Below are positions 29,441 through 41,078 of a stretch of 64,000 nt of DNA, one piece after another. The translations under genes were made by a program, and so were the position numbers. Positions within the stretch are counted from its first letter, which is position 1. Every line of letters begins with the position of its first letter. Under the pieces are notes generated by a model, which was not told the DNA's origin, searched no databases, and saw only the letters and a list, made by a program, of their open reading frames with translations. Source of the DNA: Hippopus hippopus (taxonomy: Eukaryota > Mollusca > Bivalvia > Cardiida > Cardiidae); the NCBI GenBank assembly GCA_946811185.2, contig OX328113.1, positions 18,250,521 through 18,314,520 on the forward strand, read 5' to 3'.

Positions 29441-31335
29441 CAATACACAAGGGAATTACAATTGTGTTTTGCAACAATGTTTTCTATCCTTTCAAGAAAA
29501 ATTTCCTTCTTTGTCGAACAATTAGTTTGTCCACTGTAAATGCTTCAAACTTGGGCCTGTCGAGAAAGATTTTGTTCGGGTAAGACTTAAAGAGATGCAT
29601 CAAAGATCAAAGTAGATGTCTCTTTATTGTAGCACCTTTTCTTCCCGTTTTGGGCATCTTTTAGAATGACAAAAAATCTACATCTTTTACATCCATCCCA
29701 ATATTGCCAGTTTATTTTGGTTTTTTTACCTTTTATTTGCTTATGATTCCAGGGATTATAATAAGTGTATATACATGTACAAACCCTGATGATTTCCTTT
29801 ACTCTCACTTTGTTTCCATTCAACTTTTACCACACAATCCTGGGTTTTAACAATGTATATCAGAAATGTTTGCGCGCATCCTACTGTGCATGTGTTTTTG
29901 TCATGGATAGGGAATTAAAAGTGTATCTATGTTTTTTTATGTCTGTGGTAGTACTGTTGCTGCACTGGAACAAGTAGCACTTTATTCGGGTATTGTTAGT
30001 AAAGAGAAGAAAATGGATGTTGACAAGGCAAACAAGCAAACAAAAGCAGGAAAGTTAAAGCTGTGGAAGTACAGCTATTCCCACTTTGAATACAGCTGTG
30101 GGAAAAAGAGAAATCACTCCCAATGAGCAATTTCTCCATTTCCCACTATGTCTGCTGAGCTTTTATCCTGGTTTCTTTCCTTGAAAAAATTAACTTCCAC
30201 ATGACCATCATCCCTATTTTCTGACCAAATAAGCAAGGATAGGTGTCATTTCATATTTACTTATTGATTAGAATTATAAATACTAGAACAGCCGAACTTT
30301 TCAGAAAAATCTTTCTGTTAGATGGTATGTTTTTATTAAAGATTAACCCTTAATTCTGTCAAATTATCTCCCTTTTTAACTCAATGGTCTAAGAGCACAC
30401 AGTGACCCATAACTTTTTTTTACTTTAATCTCTTAGGGACACGATGTGCTTTGTATGTGTAAAGTTTTAAAAAAATCTATCTGTTAGAAAAATTTGTAAC
30501 ATACGTCGTTAACAAATTTGAGGAAGATGGCTTTTGACAATATTGGGGGGAAAAATGAGAAATGCTGCCTATCATACCATTAATATAGTAAATCACTGTA
30601 ACGAGGACATCAAACATGTGAGGTATCTCAGTGGTAAAGCATATGGCCTGTGGGTGTGACAGGCCTTTGGTTTTAGTCCTTTGCTGAAAAATTATACCCA
30701 TTGGATTTTGGTACCATGGTTTATTGGTTGGCACAGGATTGCAGGAATGGCAGTATTAAGAGTTCTTGGATTAAGTATTACTCGAACAAATTGACATGAA
30801 ATGAATGACCTCTATTACCATATATTACACACTTGAATTACTGTTCAAGCTTAGCTTCGGCTAATGTCATCTGCATGCGGAACTGTGTGAACGATTTTTG
30901 ACTCTTTATGCGGCTAATAGCTAATCATGTCTCTAAAAAATACTTAAAATACCTGAAAAAAAAACATGATTTTGTTGGTTTAAATTGGTAATACGTGGCG
31001 GGTGACATAGATCTAAGACGCACTTTCTGTGCAGTCTGATCTTGATCCATGTCATCCGCAAAAGCTTCTTATTGTGACTATGGCACTGTAAGGGTCAAAC
31101 CAGACATTTATCATCAACAGAATTTCCATACTGTCTGATTATACCCGATGATATAAATATTCATTTTTAAATTATTCTTTGCATAGAGCTCAATTTCAGG
31201 TCAATTTGTTCGAGTAATACATGTAGCTCTATTAACACTGAAGTGGGGGGGTGAGGGGGAGGCTTAAGGTTACAGTAATTATGGCAATGCTGAAGCAGAA
31301 TTGTCCAGGTAGGTCAGTAGTAGAACATTGGCCTT

Positions 31336-31555
31336 CTAACTCTTTACCAAACAATCTTGAGTTTTAAAAACCTTGAAGAAGACTTTGGAATACATTGTGG
31401 GAAAAGGAGAAAATTCTGGTAACCAGCATTTTCTCCTTTTCCAACAATGTTTCCTTCTCTTTCAAGGACAACCGCCATTTGAGCCACATTTCATTTGTTG
31501 TCTGCAAAAGCTTTTGATCAGAACAAATCAAAGCTTTCGTTGTTTGGTATGGAGT
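31336..31555 (+). mobile_element. Family A MITE
   Basis: CTAACTCTTTACCAAACAAT start; full hairpin near 31395-31450; end GTTGTTTGGTATGGAG. Confidence 0.75.
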
Positions 31556-31739
31556 CATCCCTTCACAAAAATAATCTTGCGTTTTCCATACATTTCATGA
31601 CCCTGAGGGAAAAAAAAGCTTTTGGAAAACATTGTGGGAAATGGTAACCAGCATTTCTTCCCATTCCAACATTATTTTCCTATGTTTTAGAGACGCCCAT
31701 TTCAGTTAAACGACATACAGTTTTTTACCTACAAATACT

Positions 31740-31937
31740 TTAACTCTTTGCCATAAAAACACAATTTTGTACTTGTAGACATCAAAAGCAATTTAGATGA
31801 AAAAAAAAACAGTGGAGGAAAAATTTGGGGAAAACGAGAAAATGCTAGTTACTAGGATTTTCTTCATTTCCCAAAATGTTTTCAAAAGCTTTCTTCTGTA
31901 GGGTTGTAAAAACTCTGGATTGTGTGGTAGACCGTTA
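31740..31937 (-). mobile_element. Family A MITE
   Basis: TTAACTCTTTGCCATAAAAA to GTGTGGTAGACCGTTAA, with diverged hairpin (AATGCTAGTTACTAGGATTT). Confidence 0.72.
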
Positions 31938-33042
31938 AGTTTGGAGAAAGGTTTAAAATTTTGTTGTCGAGAAAATTTGGTTGATGGACAGCACCAAAGG
32001 TTTAGGTACTACATGTACTTCAAAATTAACTGTGACTGCCAGATTTTGTGGCGTTATTGATAACAAAAAAATACGGGCTGGACACTGTTTGATTCCAATC
32101 TGGGGCATAGATGTTTGCATGAATCAGACAGTGGGTATGTGATACTTGCTTTTCAAAAGAAGTCTGGTCTCAATGGTGACCACATGGGCACCTTCCAAGT
32201 GACATAAGACACCTGGAATGGCACCCGCCTGATGCATATCTATTGTCAGAATATTTTGAAATATGCCTGTATAGGCATAGGATGTTGGCTGTTTTGTTGT
32301 GCAAGGACAACCTGGCTCGCATGTTACTGATGACAGTTGCAGTCATCAACGGTTTCTGTTGTTGTACTTTGGTTGGGTCTATGAATAATATGGCCACAGA
32401 GGAAGGCCTGTACAGGAAACCATGGCTCCAGAGGAGAAAATTCTTTGGCAATACGACACACACATGAAACTGGAGGTGTTTCAAGAGACCTTTGAAAGGG
32501 TTGGTGCCTTCTTCTACTAATAGTTGGGAAAGGTGACCTTCACCAGGCGCCATAGCTGGCCATTACCCCTGATTTCTTTGCAACCCACAGCTCTTACTCT
32601 TACTACAGCCTTGGCTTTGAAATCTCCTTAATCCTTCTTTGCTTGTAATTTTTGTAACTCACCAGTAACTGAGTCCCTGGACAGAGACTGTCCAATACCC
32701 GTTTTCACGATGCAGACACTGTCTGGTCAATGGATAGTCACTGCCTGTTGCCCATCAGACCTTTAAACCGCCTTCTTGCAACCATAGTCTACCGAGACTG
32801 TCCTATACAGTTTTTATTCTTGACCATTCAATGAGAAAGCTGTGAAAATCGCAGGGCGTTTGTATGATTCCAAAAAATAACAGATGTATACCTTTGTAAA
32901 ACAAGGACAAGGCACATTTTATTTGTAAGCAAAGCAAAAGCAAGTTGTAGATTTACATGTAAAGGGTTGCACTCTCTTAAAATGTTGGCGTTTCATTGAG
33001 AGCATAATTCAGTCAAAATGAAAACGACTATATAACTGTTCT

Positions 33043-33274
33043 GGGCATAATACCGGAAAACACCCCTCCACTATATCGCGAAAACCCATGAAAATATAAA
33101 TCGTGTGTCAAAAGAATTTTGATTTCTTATGGATTCATTCTGTATACATCAAATACAATATTGGTCTATGGAATAAAGCACAGAATTTCATTAATTTATC
33201 TTTTAATCCGTAAAACAATACCACATGTATGCATACGGCTGTATAGTGGAGGGGCGTTTGCCGGTATTATGCCC
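33043..33274. mobile_element. MITE with GGGCATAATACCGG ends
   Basis: Inverted ends of about 32 bp (GGGCATAATACCGG, A-rich step, CCCCTCCACTATA) flank 170 bp of AT-rich sequence. TGTTCT is repeated at 33037-33042 and 33275-33280, a likely target duplication. Confidence 0.75.
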
Positions 33275-34371
33275 TGTTCTGTATGTGTATGTATGTAATC
33301 TACAACAGTAGCATACATGTACTTAAACTGAAGAAAAAAATGTGTATGCTAAATTTAAAAATGTCTTAATGAATGAAAGGTGTCGAATAAAAACTCACAT
33401 TTTTTTTTAATCAAGTGTAGAACGACAATCTTCAATTAAGACAAAAAACGTTTACCTGTAATTTATTCAAGGAGAGCTGATCTAATTAAGCCATTCAGTG
33501 AAACACGTTCTGAGTCACACAAACTCACAAATTGAGTTACGTGAACATGCATACAATTCATTAAGAGTCAAGATGTGAGTGATTGTTTATTGATTTAGTC
33601 CGGAAGTAGGTTTATTTTTAGGTTGTTACTCTCCTTTCCACAACATGAAAAATCTTATCTTCTTAAATGGTTTTGAAAAATAACTTACTCGAATATAATT
33701 ATATTTAGGTAAGCATCATGAATTTTTAAAACAGAAAATGAATCATATCATCTCTTATTCTTGTATTAGAGATACATTACTCGATATCATTTTTTTTTTT
33801 TTTTTCTTTTTTTGTCCGGGTAAAAAACTCTGCACGAATGATTCTTGAACTTCTTGTGGTTACCTCCCTTACTCGTTCACAATAAAATTCAGCCACGTAG
33901 ATGCTGAAGGAAATTTTTAAAACAAATCCTTGAAATGTCTTTATGATCCAGACAAAATAATTTTTTACCATATTAATATCTTATAGTAAATATAGTTTTG
34001 GTCTCAGTATTAGACTTTCACCCTCTGCAAATCGTTACGTCACAACTTAACGTAGTTTACATGGACACGACGTCAGATCTCAAAAGACAAAGATTTAATG
34101 AAGTAAGACGTTTTTCAATGCATAGATATTAATGGTAAGGGTTAATTTATTGAAAGACTTTTACCTTTTTCTTTTTAATTTTATGAAGAGAACAGAAAGG
34201 TGGTTTCCTGAACAATATCAAAATATCAGAATAAAGATAATACACGTATTTCATTTTAGATACCACTACGAGAAAAATTTCCATGGAAAATCATACTAAC
34301 GTTAGATCTATAATAGATCTAGATCTATTCTTACGAACAAAGTCTGTAACAAAGAAACAAATGAACAAATG

Positions 34372-34475
34372 CATGGCAGTATTAACTGCATCTGGCGGGA
34401 TTCCAACCCATGGCGGACAAGATCCTCGTTTTTCGAGGTTTAACAGACCAATACCATAACCACTGAGCTAAAGAG
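34372..34475 (-). mobile_element. tRNA-like SINE head
   Basis: Minus strand reads TTTAGCTCAGTGGTTATGG and later GGTTGGAATCCCGCC. Box B is mutated from GGTTCGAATCC, so a working tRNA gene is unlikely. Confidence 0.45.
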
Positions 34476-34583
34476 ATATATTCCTAACGCAGCTGTCAGG
34501 TATTGTATTTAAATCGGGACGAAGCCATGCATGAAGGAGTGGTCTCCCGTAACACTATGCTAGATCTATACACATTAAAGGGC

Positions 34584-34626
<43 letters not shown>

Positions 34627-34628
34627 TT
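34584..34628 (+). repeat. (TTTA)n microsatellite
   Basis: About 11 TTTA units. Confidence 0.92.
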
Positions 34629-35064
34629 CATACAGTTTCCTCCAATATTTCGGCCAAAGACCTTTAACATGGGAGAAAAAAGTTACTTAATCATACAGTG
34701 AATTTATATCTCTTGTACATACGTTGAGTTTATTTTTATAGAAAGGCCGTTGGCACAAACAAGGTATGGAGAAAGAGCAGACTAGTATAATGTATTATTT
34801 CATTTTAGAATTTATTTTGGCAAAGATTGGTTAGGAAAGGCCACTTAAGAAATGATTGGTAGATCTAAGTATGCTTATTTGCCGCGAAGAAAAAGCAAAA
34901 ACGAGTTTTGTCTGTATTGGAAATCCCGTAGGTGGTGCAGGTGATACCATAGTATTCGTAATAGTTATTTTTTCTTCTTTCATATACTCATTCATTCACA
35001 TTTCTATACTTTAAGACTTTTTCATTACCTCACACATTACTTATCTTTGTAATCCATTTTGTAG

Positions 35065-35824
35065 ATGATGTCCGTCATTGAAATAGATAAAAGGAGAGCA
35101 AGGTTCAAGCAAACCCCTCCCGGATTTAATGCTATCAGAAGAAATGTTGACAACAATTACAATATGATGGCCAATCAAAAGCTTGTAAACTTTCACATGA
35201 CTGGAAAAGCGGCAAATCAAACATCTACAAACTCTCACGTGAACGACTGTTCCAATGATTCCATGGACCCCATGAACATAACGAAAGAGCTTCACGGAAA
35301 GAAAGATTTTACATCTATATTGCAAACACTCAAGTTCAACAGTAACATCACTCCAACTCAACCCCGGGAAAGAGTTTCACCACCCTCCCACATGATGCCT
35401 GTATTGGAAGTTGCTATGAAAAGGGCCAAAAACCACAAAGTACCACCTGGATTTAAACAGTTACCAATACTGGATAGAAATAACAACGCCACAGATTTTG
35501 ACAAGAACAAAATGGAAAGTGGTCAACAAGAAGAGGAGATAAGCGCAAAGACTCAATCAAACGTAAATGAGAACAAGGTAAAGTCAGGCATGCTAGTGGC
35601 AGATTGCATCAAAGCCGTCAAATCTGAGATATTGTTGACACCAGAGGAAATTGAAAGTTTAAAACCACAATGTCTCAAGGGCGAAACAGAAGAAGAAAAA
35701 GAAAGCACAACAAGGAAAAAGAACAACAAGAAAGAGCCAAAGAAAACAAGTACAGAGAAAATGATAAAAAAAGTCCAGAAAATTGGTAAAAAATACATAA
35801 AGGCACGGTCAAAAGGAGTACAAG
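35065..35824 (+). CDS. Lys-rich PPGF-repeat gene, exon 1
   Basis: Open for 253 codons plus one base. It carries both PPGF repeats, an Asn-rich linker (NDCSNDSMDPMN) and a basic end with KKNNKKEPKK and KKVQKIGKKYIKA. The donor is CAAG|GTTTGT. Confidence 0.75.
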
Positions 35825-38238
35825 GTTTGTGACAAACTTTGATGTTTTTCTTTTGTTTTGGTCAACGAATTTGCCTTTCTCAATTCATCAATGTATTAAC
35901 TTTTTTAGCGCCAAATATAATACTATGCAACACGCGAAAAGGGGCTTTCGGAGAGTTTTGCGAAAAGTGTGGTCTCGGATCAGCCTGCGCGGACTGCGCA
36001 GGCTAATCCGGAACGACACTTTACGAAAGTGTCCGAATGCCCCTTTTTGCGTGTTGCAGGCCAATCATAACATCGACCTCTTTCAACGGCTGATGATACA
36101 GTCCATTGAAACTAAGGAACATTCTTATATTAACCCTTAAACTGCTAAAAAAAAAAGTTATTTCTTGGAAAAAAATATCTCCTTATCAGACAGTGTAGAT
36201 CCAAGATCAGATTGCACGGTCTGTGCAGTCTGATCTTGATCTATATTGTCAGCAAAACGTTCTTGAGTCGCGCTCAGCAGCATAAGGGTTAAAGGCAGAG
36301 CCTTATTGTATTTTGGCGTATGTAAAAGCTTAGGCTGAAGCAATTCTTTCGAAATGTAAGATGCCAATTCTGTTTCAATCATTCAATACACAGACACTTA
36401 ATTTTTGACAGACTTCGCCCAATTCCGTATATTATTTAATATATAAGTTAGCGAAGTTTGGGAAAAAAAACCCGTTTCTCGCGTTCATATTAATAAAAAA
36501 AAATTATTTTTTTTGACTATAATAGGAAAAATTTACGTCACTGCTACTCAGCGAGTCGACCAAGTGGAGGGACAAGAAGTGGTTACCAATATTCTGCCCT
36601 TTGATTCGGAAGAAGAAGAAGTTGTGGAGGACCTTGAGGTCAATGACGTCACTCCAGGTGTGTGAACATCATACTTTGAGCTATATAGCCATGGTCAAAC
36701 CATGGTATCGGCTTGTCACTTTCATAATTTTTAGAAGTGTGTCATTTTTTCCTTGACCCTATGATCAAAATTCGATTGAAGGTAATTGTAGAGTACAAAA
36801 AATACTGTCTCTTGAAAAATGCATTAAGACTGATTTTAAGGACTTCTTGAATTAAAAACTTTTAGGGTTGCATATTTCAAAATACCCTATGAATTTATAT
36901 GTAAAACTGCACTTGTTGGAGCATAGATAGAACTTCAAACTTGATCTCCGTCGCTCCACACTTTACAATACGACAAAATTTAAACCCTATCCTGCGAAAT
37001 AAGTTAAAAGAAACTATTAAGCCGATAGTTAAAACCAGAATAATACTATTTCAAATTTAGTTTTTGGAGAAAAATATCTCCTTATCGGACAGTGTAGTTC
37101 CAAGATCAGACTGCACGTTCTGTGCAGTCTGATCTTGGAACTACACTGTCCGCAAAAGGTCAGTGAGTTGCGTTTGGGAGCCTAAGGGTTAAGACTTTTC
37201 AGAATTTGATGACCCTTTACTTATAGCCTGTGGATTTCTTTAGTTACACGACTCTATTGCAATTATCAAACCCTTAATTATAGACGAAACTTTTTTAGAT
37301 TTGTCTAAATTTAAAGCATTTGGGCGAATTAAATGGGGTTCAAATGATAGGATTTATCTTTGAAATGGTTGAAAGCATTGTTGGAAAAGAAAAAAAAAAA
37401 ATGCTGGTTACCAGCATTTTCCCATTTCCCCCGATAGGTTTACAAGAACCGTATCCCAAGGACGTTTTTAACATTGGACTGTTTGGTAAAGGGTTGAAAA
37501 GATGACATGGTCACTGTAGTAGTTAAATTTTTTAGCAAGCAGCCAATGGCTTTAGAAGACTATTGTGTGTAGTACTACTAAATAAAAAAACTTCAGGAAA
37601 GCATGGAAAGGTGAACTGGCCGCCGCGATTTACTGAAATGATGTAGAAAACGGGATAAAACACAATACAGTAATAAAATATTACTACTATCATTCTCTTA
37701 TCTATTCCTGTATAGTTGATTTTCTGGAGACCTTTGACTACTTCGAGATGGTGTCTGAAAACCGGAAGCATTTGACCCAGGCCATATATACTCTTGGAGA
37801 TTTATTATTGGCCAATGATATTGAGGGAAACAAAGACGAATGGCAACTGCACACAGAGAAGGTTTGTTTAATATGGTTATATAAGGGTGTTGAAAAGACA
37901 AGTGATCAATTCTCTGTGATTGAGGGTTCAATTCATCTGCAAAAAGTATCGACTCAGGTCAGCCTGCGCAGTCCACGCAGGTTGACCTTAGCCAAAACAT
38001 TTTGCGACAGGTTAATTTTCTGCATGTCAAAGGACCAGTCAACCTCTTGGTTCAGTCGGTTGTTAGACAAAATGGATTTTTAGGATCCATAATTATGTGA
38101 TTTGTTACTTGGTATAAGCATCACGGAGAAGCGTTAAACCCCCTTTTGTCAGAACATGGCTCAGAAATATTCCATCAACAAAAGATTTATTCCTTACAGA
38201 AGTATTACCTGTATTTGCAAGATTGTAGCATATCGACC

Positions 38239-38278
<40 letters not shown>

Positions 38279-39045
38279 CTCTGTCTGCCTGCCTGCCTGT
38301 CTGTCTGTCTCTCTGTCTCTCTGTCTCTCTCTCTCTCAGACGTTGCTTTTTTAAACCTAAACGCAAATTTAAAGACGGTCAAATGCTGAGATGATGTACT
38401 TTGTTCATTTCTGTAACTGGTTAGTCTCTTCAAGGTTATAATTAGCAGAACGACTCGGCGATAACAATCTGCATCGGCTCTCTATCCCTATCGTTGTTCA
38501 CACTTGAGCGGCGCTCTAGGAAATTGGGATTAAAATGAATCTTTGTAATGCATTGTACCAAGCAAGTCATCGCACAATATAGTTCCATTTTATTTAAAAA
38601 AAATACTACTACTACTAATAAAAATAAACTTGTTGAATCATGAGACAAACTAGTCCTTCGACAGGCAAAGTAAAAATACATTTGTAACTAATAGCAAGTA
38701 AGGTTCGACCAAGGTTAGCCTGCGTGGAATGCGCAGGCTGACTTGGTCGATACTTTTTGGAAATGTATTAAATCGCCTTTTCACCGAGAATGACTCAATT
38801 ATATATCAATAATTCTGAGAAACAACTCTGTATTATAAGTCAATTTCTATTTCCCCCTACTTCAGCTGTTGGAGGAAGAACAAGCTTGGAAGAAGAGATG
38901 TCGAGAGGACGATGACATCTTCGAAAGAACACGGAGAAGTACTGGAGTTAGACTGTCCCTCAAAACACGAGTAATGAAGTACGTCAAAGCAAAAGTTGAA
39001 AAGGCCAAAAATTTCTTTACAGAAGCATGTCCATGCTTCTTTTAG
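35065..39045 (+). CDS. Unrecognised four-exon gene, Lys-rich protein with repeated PPGF motif (405 aa)
   Basis: Exons 35065-35824, 36526-36657, 37716-37861 and 38866-39045 join in phases 1, 1 and 0 with GT..AG borders; the stop is TAG. I do not recognise the family. There is no signal peptide or membrane helix. Residues 1-24 (MMSVIEIDKRRAR...PPGF) and 110-133 (MMPVLEVAMKRAK...PPGF) align without gaps, an internal repeat. The end of exon 1 is a Lys/Glu-rich stretch, exon 2 is acidic (DSEEEEVVEDLEV), exon 3 is amphipathic and helix-prone, and exon 4 is basic, ending ACPCFF. The ATG directly follows an acceptor-like TTTTGTAG, so a non-coding 5' exon is likely. An in-frame TAG precedes the ATG. 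Confidence 0.7.
35926..36058. mobile_element. Family E MITE in an intron of the PPGF-repeat gene
   Basis: Inverted ends TGCAACACGCGAAAAGGGGC / GCCCCTTTTTGCGTGTTGCA. The core TCAGCCTGCGCGGACTGCG folds with GCAGGCTAATCC. Confidence 0.82.
36131..36293 (-). mobile_element. Family B MITE, shortened
   Basis: TTAACCCTTAAACTGCTAAA start, palindromic core at about 36200-36240, end AGCAGCATAAGGGTTAA. Confidence 0.8.
36526..36657 (+). CDS. Lys-rich PPGF-repeat gene, exon 2
   Basis: The exon is 132 bp from ATAATAG to GTGTGT. Only the phase 1 frame joins exon 1 properly; it reads KIYVTATQRVDQVEGQEVV and then an acidic run. A second frame is also open, but its phase does not fit. Confidence 0.68.
36980..37192 (-). 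mobile_element. Family B MITE
   Basis: TAAACCCTATCCTGCGAAAT to GGAGCCTAAGGGTTAA. The central palindrome from CGGACAGTGTAGTTCCAAGA is perfect over about 33 bp arms. Confidence 0.85.
37270..37496 (-). mobile_element. Family A MITE
   Basis: CCCTTAATTATAGACGAAAC start, A-rich hairpin arm, GCTGGTTACCAGC tip, end GTTTGGTAAAGGGTTGA. Ends 220 bp before exon 3 of the PPGF-repeat gene. Confidence 0.75.
37530..37680 (+). mobile_element. SINE-like repeat 2, tail part
   Basis: AAGCAGCCAATGGCTTTAGA, AGGAAAGCATGGAAAGGTG and TGTAGAAAACGGGATAAAAC match the copy at 54078. Just upstream of exon 3. Confidence 0.6.
37716..37861 (+). CDS. Lys-rich PPGF-repeat gene, exon 3
   Basis: The exon is 146 bp from CTGTATAG to GTTTGT. 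It encodes VDFLETFDYFEMVSENRKH and then TQAIYTLGDLLLANDIEGN, a helix-prone stretch with regularly spaced Leu, Phe and Ile. It ends in phase 0. Confidence 0.7.
37918..38163 (+). mobile_element. Family D MITE
   Basis: TTCATCTGCAAAAAGTATCG, stem GGTCAGCCTGCGCAGTCC with CGCAGGTTGACC, right end CCCCCTTTTGTCAGAACATGGCTCA. Confidence 0.8.
38240..38339 (+). repeat. (CT)n and (CTGT)n microsatellite
   Basis: About 15 CT units, then CTGCCTGCCTGTCTGTCTGT and more CT. In the last intron of the PPGF-repeat gene. Confidence 0.92.
38500..38808 (-). mobile_element. Family D MITE, diverged
   Basis: CTTTGTAATGCATTGTACCA, then GGTTAGCCTGCGTGGAATGC with GCAGGCTGACTTGG; end TTCACCGAGAATGACTCA. Confidence 0.65.
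38866..39045 (+). CDS. Lys-rich PPGF-repeat gene, terminal exon
   Basis: The acceptor is CCCCCTACTTCAG. It encodes LLEEEQAWKKRCREDDDIF, a basic segment with TRVMKYVKAKVEKAK, and a Cys/Phe end ACPCFF before TAG. No strong AATAAA follows. Confidence 0.7.
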   Translation: MLEEEQAWKKRCREDDDIFERTRRSTGVRLSLKTRVMKYVKAKVEKAKNFFTEACPCFF

Positions 39046-39944
39046 ATCATTGTGCAGACTACCTAATTTATACCGAGTGATTCAAGACTTTGAACAATGA
39101 AGCTATTGGCCACTTTATAAAGCTTAGATTGTAGATTTGTAAATGTTCAACATACGTAGATCTAAAAGCTAATTTCTTCATTCTAGATTCACCCAAAATA
39201 ATTTGACTGACCTTTTTACAAACGTCGAAAATATTTTGGACCAATGTAATAGTATTACATTGTTTAATGTGATATAAAAGTTTACTAAAATGAAGAAAAA
39301 AATATTAAATTATATGTTATACATGTTGGTGCTCTATCTTTCTTTGCGTTCCTTCTTACTCTCTCTCTCTGAAATACATGTACTAGCATTGCAGAATCCT
39401 CTTTGCATATTCCCATCTAGCCTGTCGGGAAGCAAGTGTGACAGGCAAAGGTACAATAGCTCTAAGGCTGCCTAGAGCGACTATTGGACCTTTTGCGGAC
39501 AGTCCAGATCAAGATCAGCCTGCACAGAACATGCAGTCTAATCTTGGATCTATACTGCCCGCTACGGTGAATTAGAAACTGCTTCGAAATCAAAGTACTT
39601 TGGTCACAAATACTGGTTATCAAGGGCGTAGATGCCTGTACGCTAAAACGCAGTTACGTACACATCGCAAAAAAGAGAGAAAATTTTAACTCCCCAAAAA
39701 GTCACCAGAATCCACCAATTAGCTTCTACATTTAAAATATTTTCAAAATGTAAAGGTTCAAAAGACAATTATAAAACGGGTTTCCGGGTCTGAAACAAAT
39801 AAATCACGTCTATCATAAATCATACTTTATTATTCAACAGTAAAATAAACATTTATTTATAACAGTTTGAGACAAAAAGGCACTTACTAAGTGGAAGACA
39901 TTAAAGTTCATTCAGTGCTATTTACAAATTGAGATCCGGGTCCG

Positions 39945-40122
39945 TGTACACCAACCATTCTTCAGAACATCCTTAGTCTTATTCTCCAGACTCTTCTAAA
40001 TTTGAAAGTAATACAACTTCTGTCTGGCCAAACCAAGTGGTTTTGCCAACCAGAATATGTGTTACTTTCTAAAGCTAGAATTAGACAAAGAATGTTCTGA
40101 AGAATGATTGGTGAACCCGAAT
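39945..40122. mobile_element. Family C palindromic MITE
   Basis: GTGTACACCAACCATTCTTC to GAATGATTGGTGAACCCG; the centre is TGGCCAAACCAAGTGGTTTTGCCAAC. Confidence 0.75.
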
Positions 40123-40149
40123 CCGTAGTCTTTTAAATTCACCAACCAT

Positions 40150-40360
40150 TTAATACTTATCCTGCTAAATAACTAAACTGAAATTTTCAATTTGATAGTA
40201 GAAACCCAAACATTGCTATTTCAAAGTTATGTTTTGGGGAATAATATCTCCTTATCGGACAGTGTAGATCCAAGATCGAACTGCATTTTCTGTGCAGTCT
40301 GATCTTGATCTACACTGTCCGCAAAAGGTCAGTGAGTCGCGCTTAGCAGCCAAAGGGTTG
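40150..40360 (-). mobile_element. Family B MITE
   Basis: TAATACTTATCCTGCTAAAT to TTAGCAGCCAAAGGGTTGA, with core ATCGAACTGCATTTTCTGTG. Confidence 0.8.
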
Positions 40361-40724
40361 AAATATTGCTGTAAGTCAAAAGTTCAAAGATTTACATTTT
40401 AATGGTTGAGATATTCGGTCTTCAGCAGTCAGATGGTTAGTCTTGCAATGAAGAATTAAGTATTTCTAATGGTAAATGAAAACAGACCCAGGGTTCCAAC
40501 ATTTCAGGAGGAAAATCAGAGTACTGAATTTATGCCATGCTCTCGTAAAATGGGGTTTAGTGTATCTCCGTGATGCATTCTACTAGGCAAGTCACCCCTT
40601 AATTATGGGAAACATAAAATCGACTTTGTCTAACAACCGACTGAATTATGAAGTAGAAAAGTCCTTTGACATGCAGAAAATTGACTGATAGATTCCTGTT
40701 TGTCTAAAAACTGATCAACCGTAG

Positions 40725-40915
40725 TTCTTTACCGGACAACAACATTTTAGACTTGTCCATATTGAAAGCATTTGCAGACGACAACTTTAATGTCGTTTTA
40801 CAAAGGAGAACCATTTTGAAAAAAAGAGCAGCATTTCCTCCGTTTCCTACAATATTGCCAAAAGCCTTATTTCTAAGGATCGTTATAACTCGGATTTTTT
40901 TTTCAAAGGTTAAGA
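40725..40915 (-). mobile_element. Family A MITE, degenerate
   Basis: GTTCTTTACCGGACAACAAC, AAAGCATTTGCAGACGACAA, only one hairpin arm. Confidence 0.65.
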
Positions 40916-41078
40916 TAGTTCAAAAACTAACCATCCAATTGATTTACATGGAATAACAGTCCATCTTGACTGTGAAAAGTGTGCCCCCCCCCCCAAAAAA
41001 AAATGAATTCAGAATGAAAATCATTACAAGATAGTATTTATACATTGGCACTGAAACACAGACAGACTCTATTCATTT

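Larger units (their letters stand above)
26017..35064. other. Intergenic, repeat-rich; no supported gene
   Basis: Besides the entries given here I see fragments of family A (26190-26340, 27465-27770, 31560-31740), tRNA-like heads near 30615 and 31300, and unplaced sequence at 32000-33000. ORFs at 32170-32553 look like chance. A strong minus-strand donor (CTG|GTGAGT at 32662) could belong to a 5' exon of the PAG1-like gene, but no convincing coding exon goes with it. Confidence 0.6.
39046..41078. other. Intergenic between convergent genes
   Basis: The plus-strand PPGF-repeat gene and the minus-strand 344-aa gene point at each other here. The interval holds a B-type palindrome (39485-39560) and the C, B, D (about 40540-40700) and A copies. 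No gene seen. Confidence 0.65.

Noticed and set aside
32170..32553. 127-codon minus-strand ORF
   Set aside because: No protein-like motif, Cys/His scattered without pattern, no splice context, and a same-length ORF on the other strand. Treated as chance.
34372..34475. Possible tRNA-Asn gene on the minus strand
   Set aside because: Box B is altered and the acceptor stem does not pair well; more likely a SINE head.
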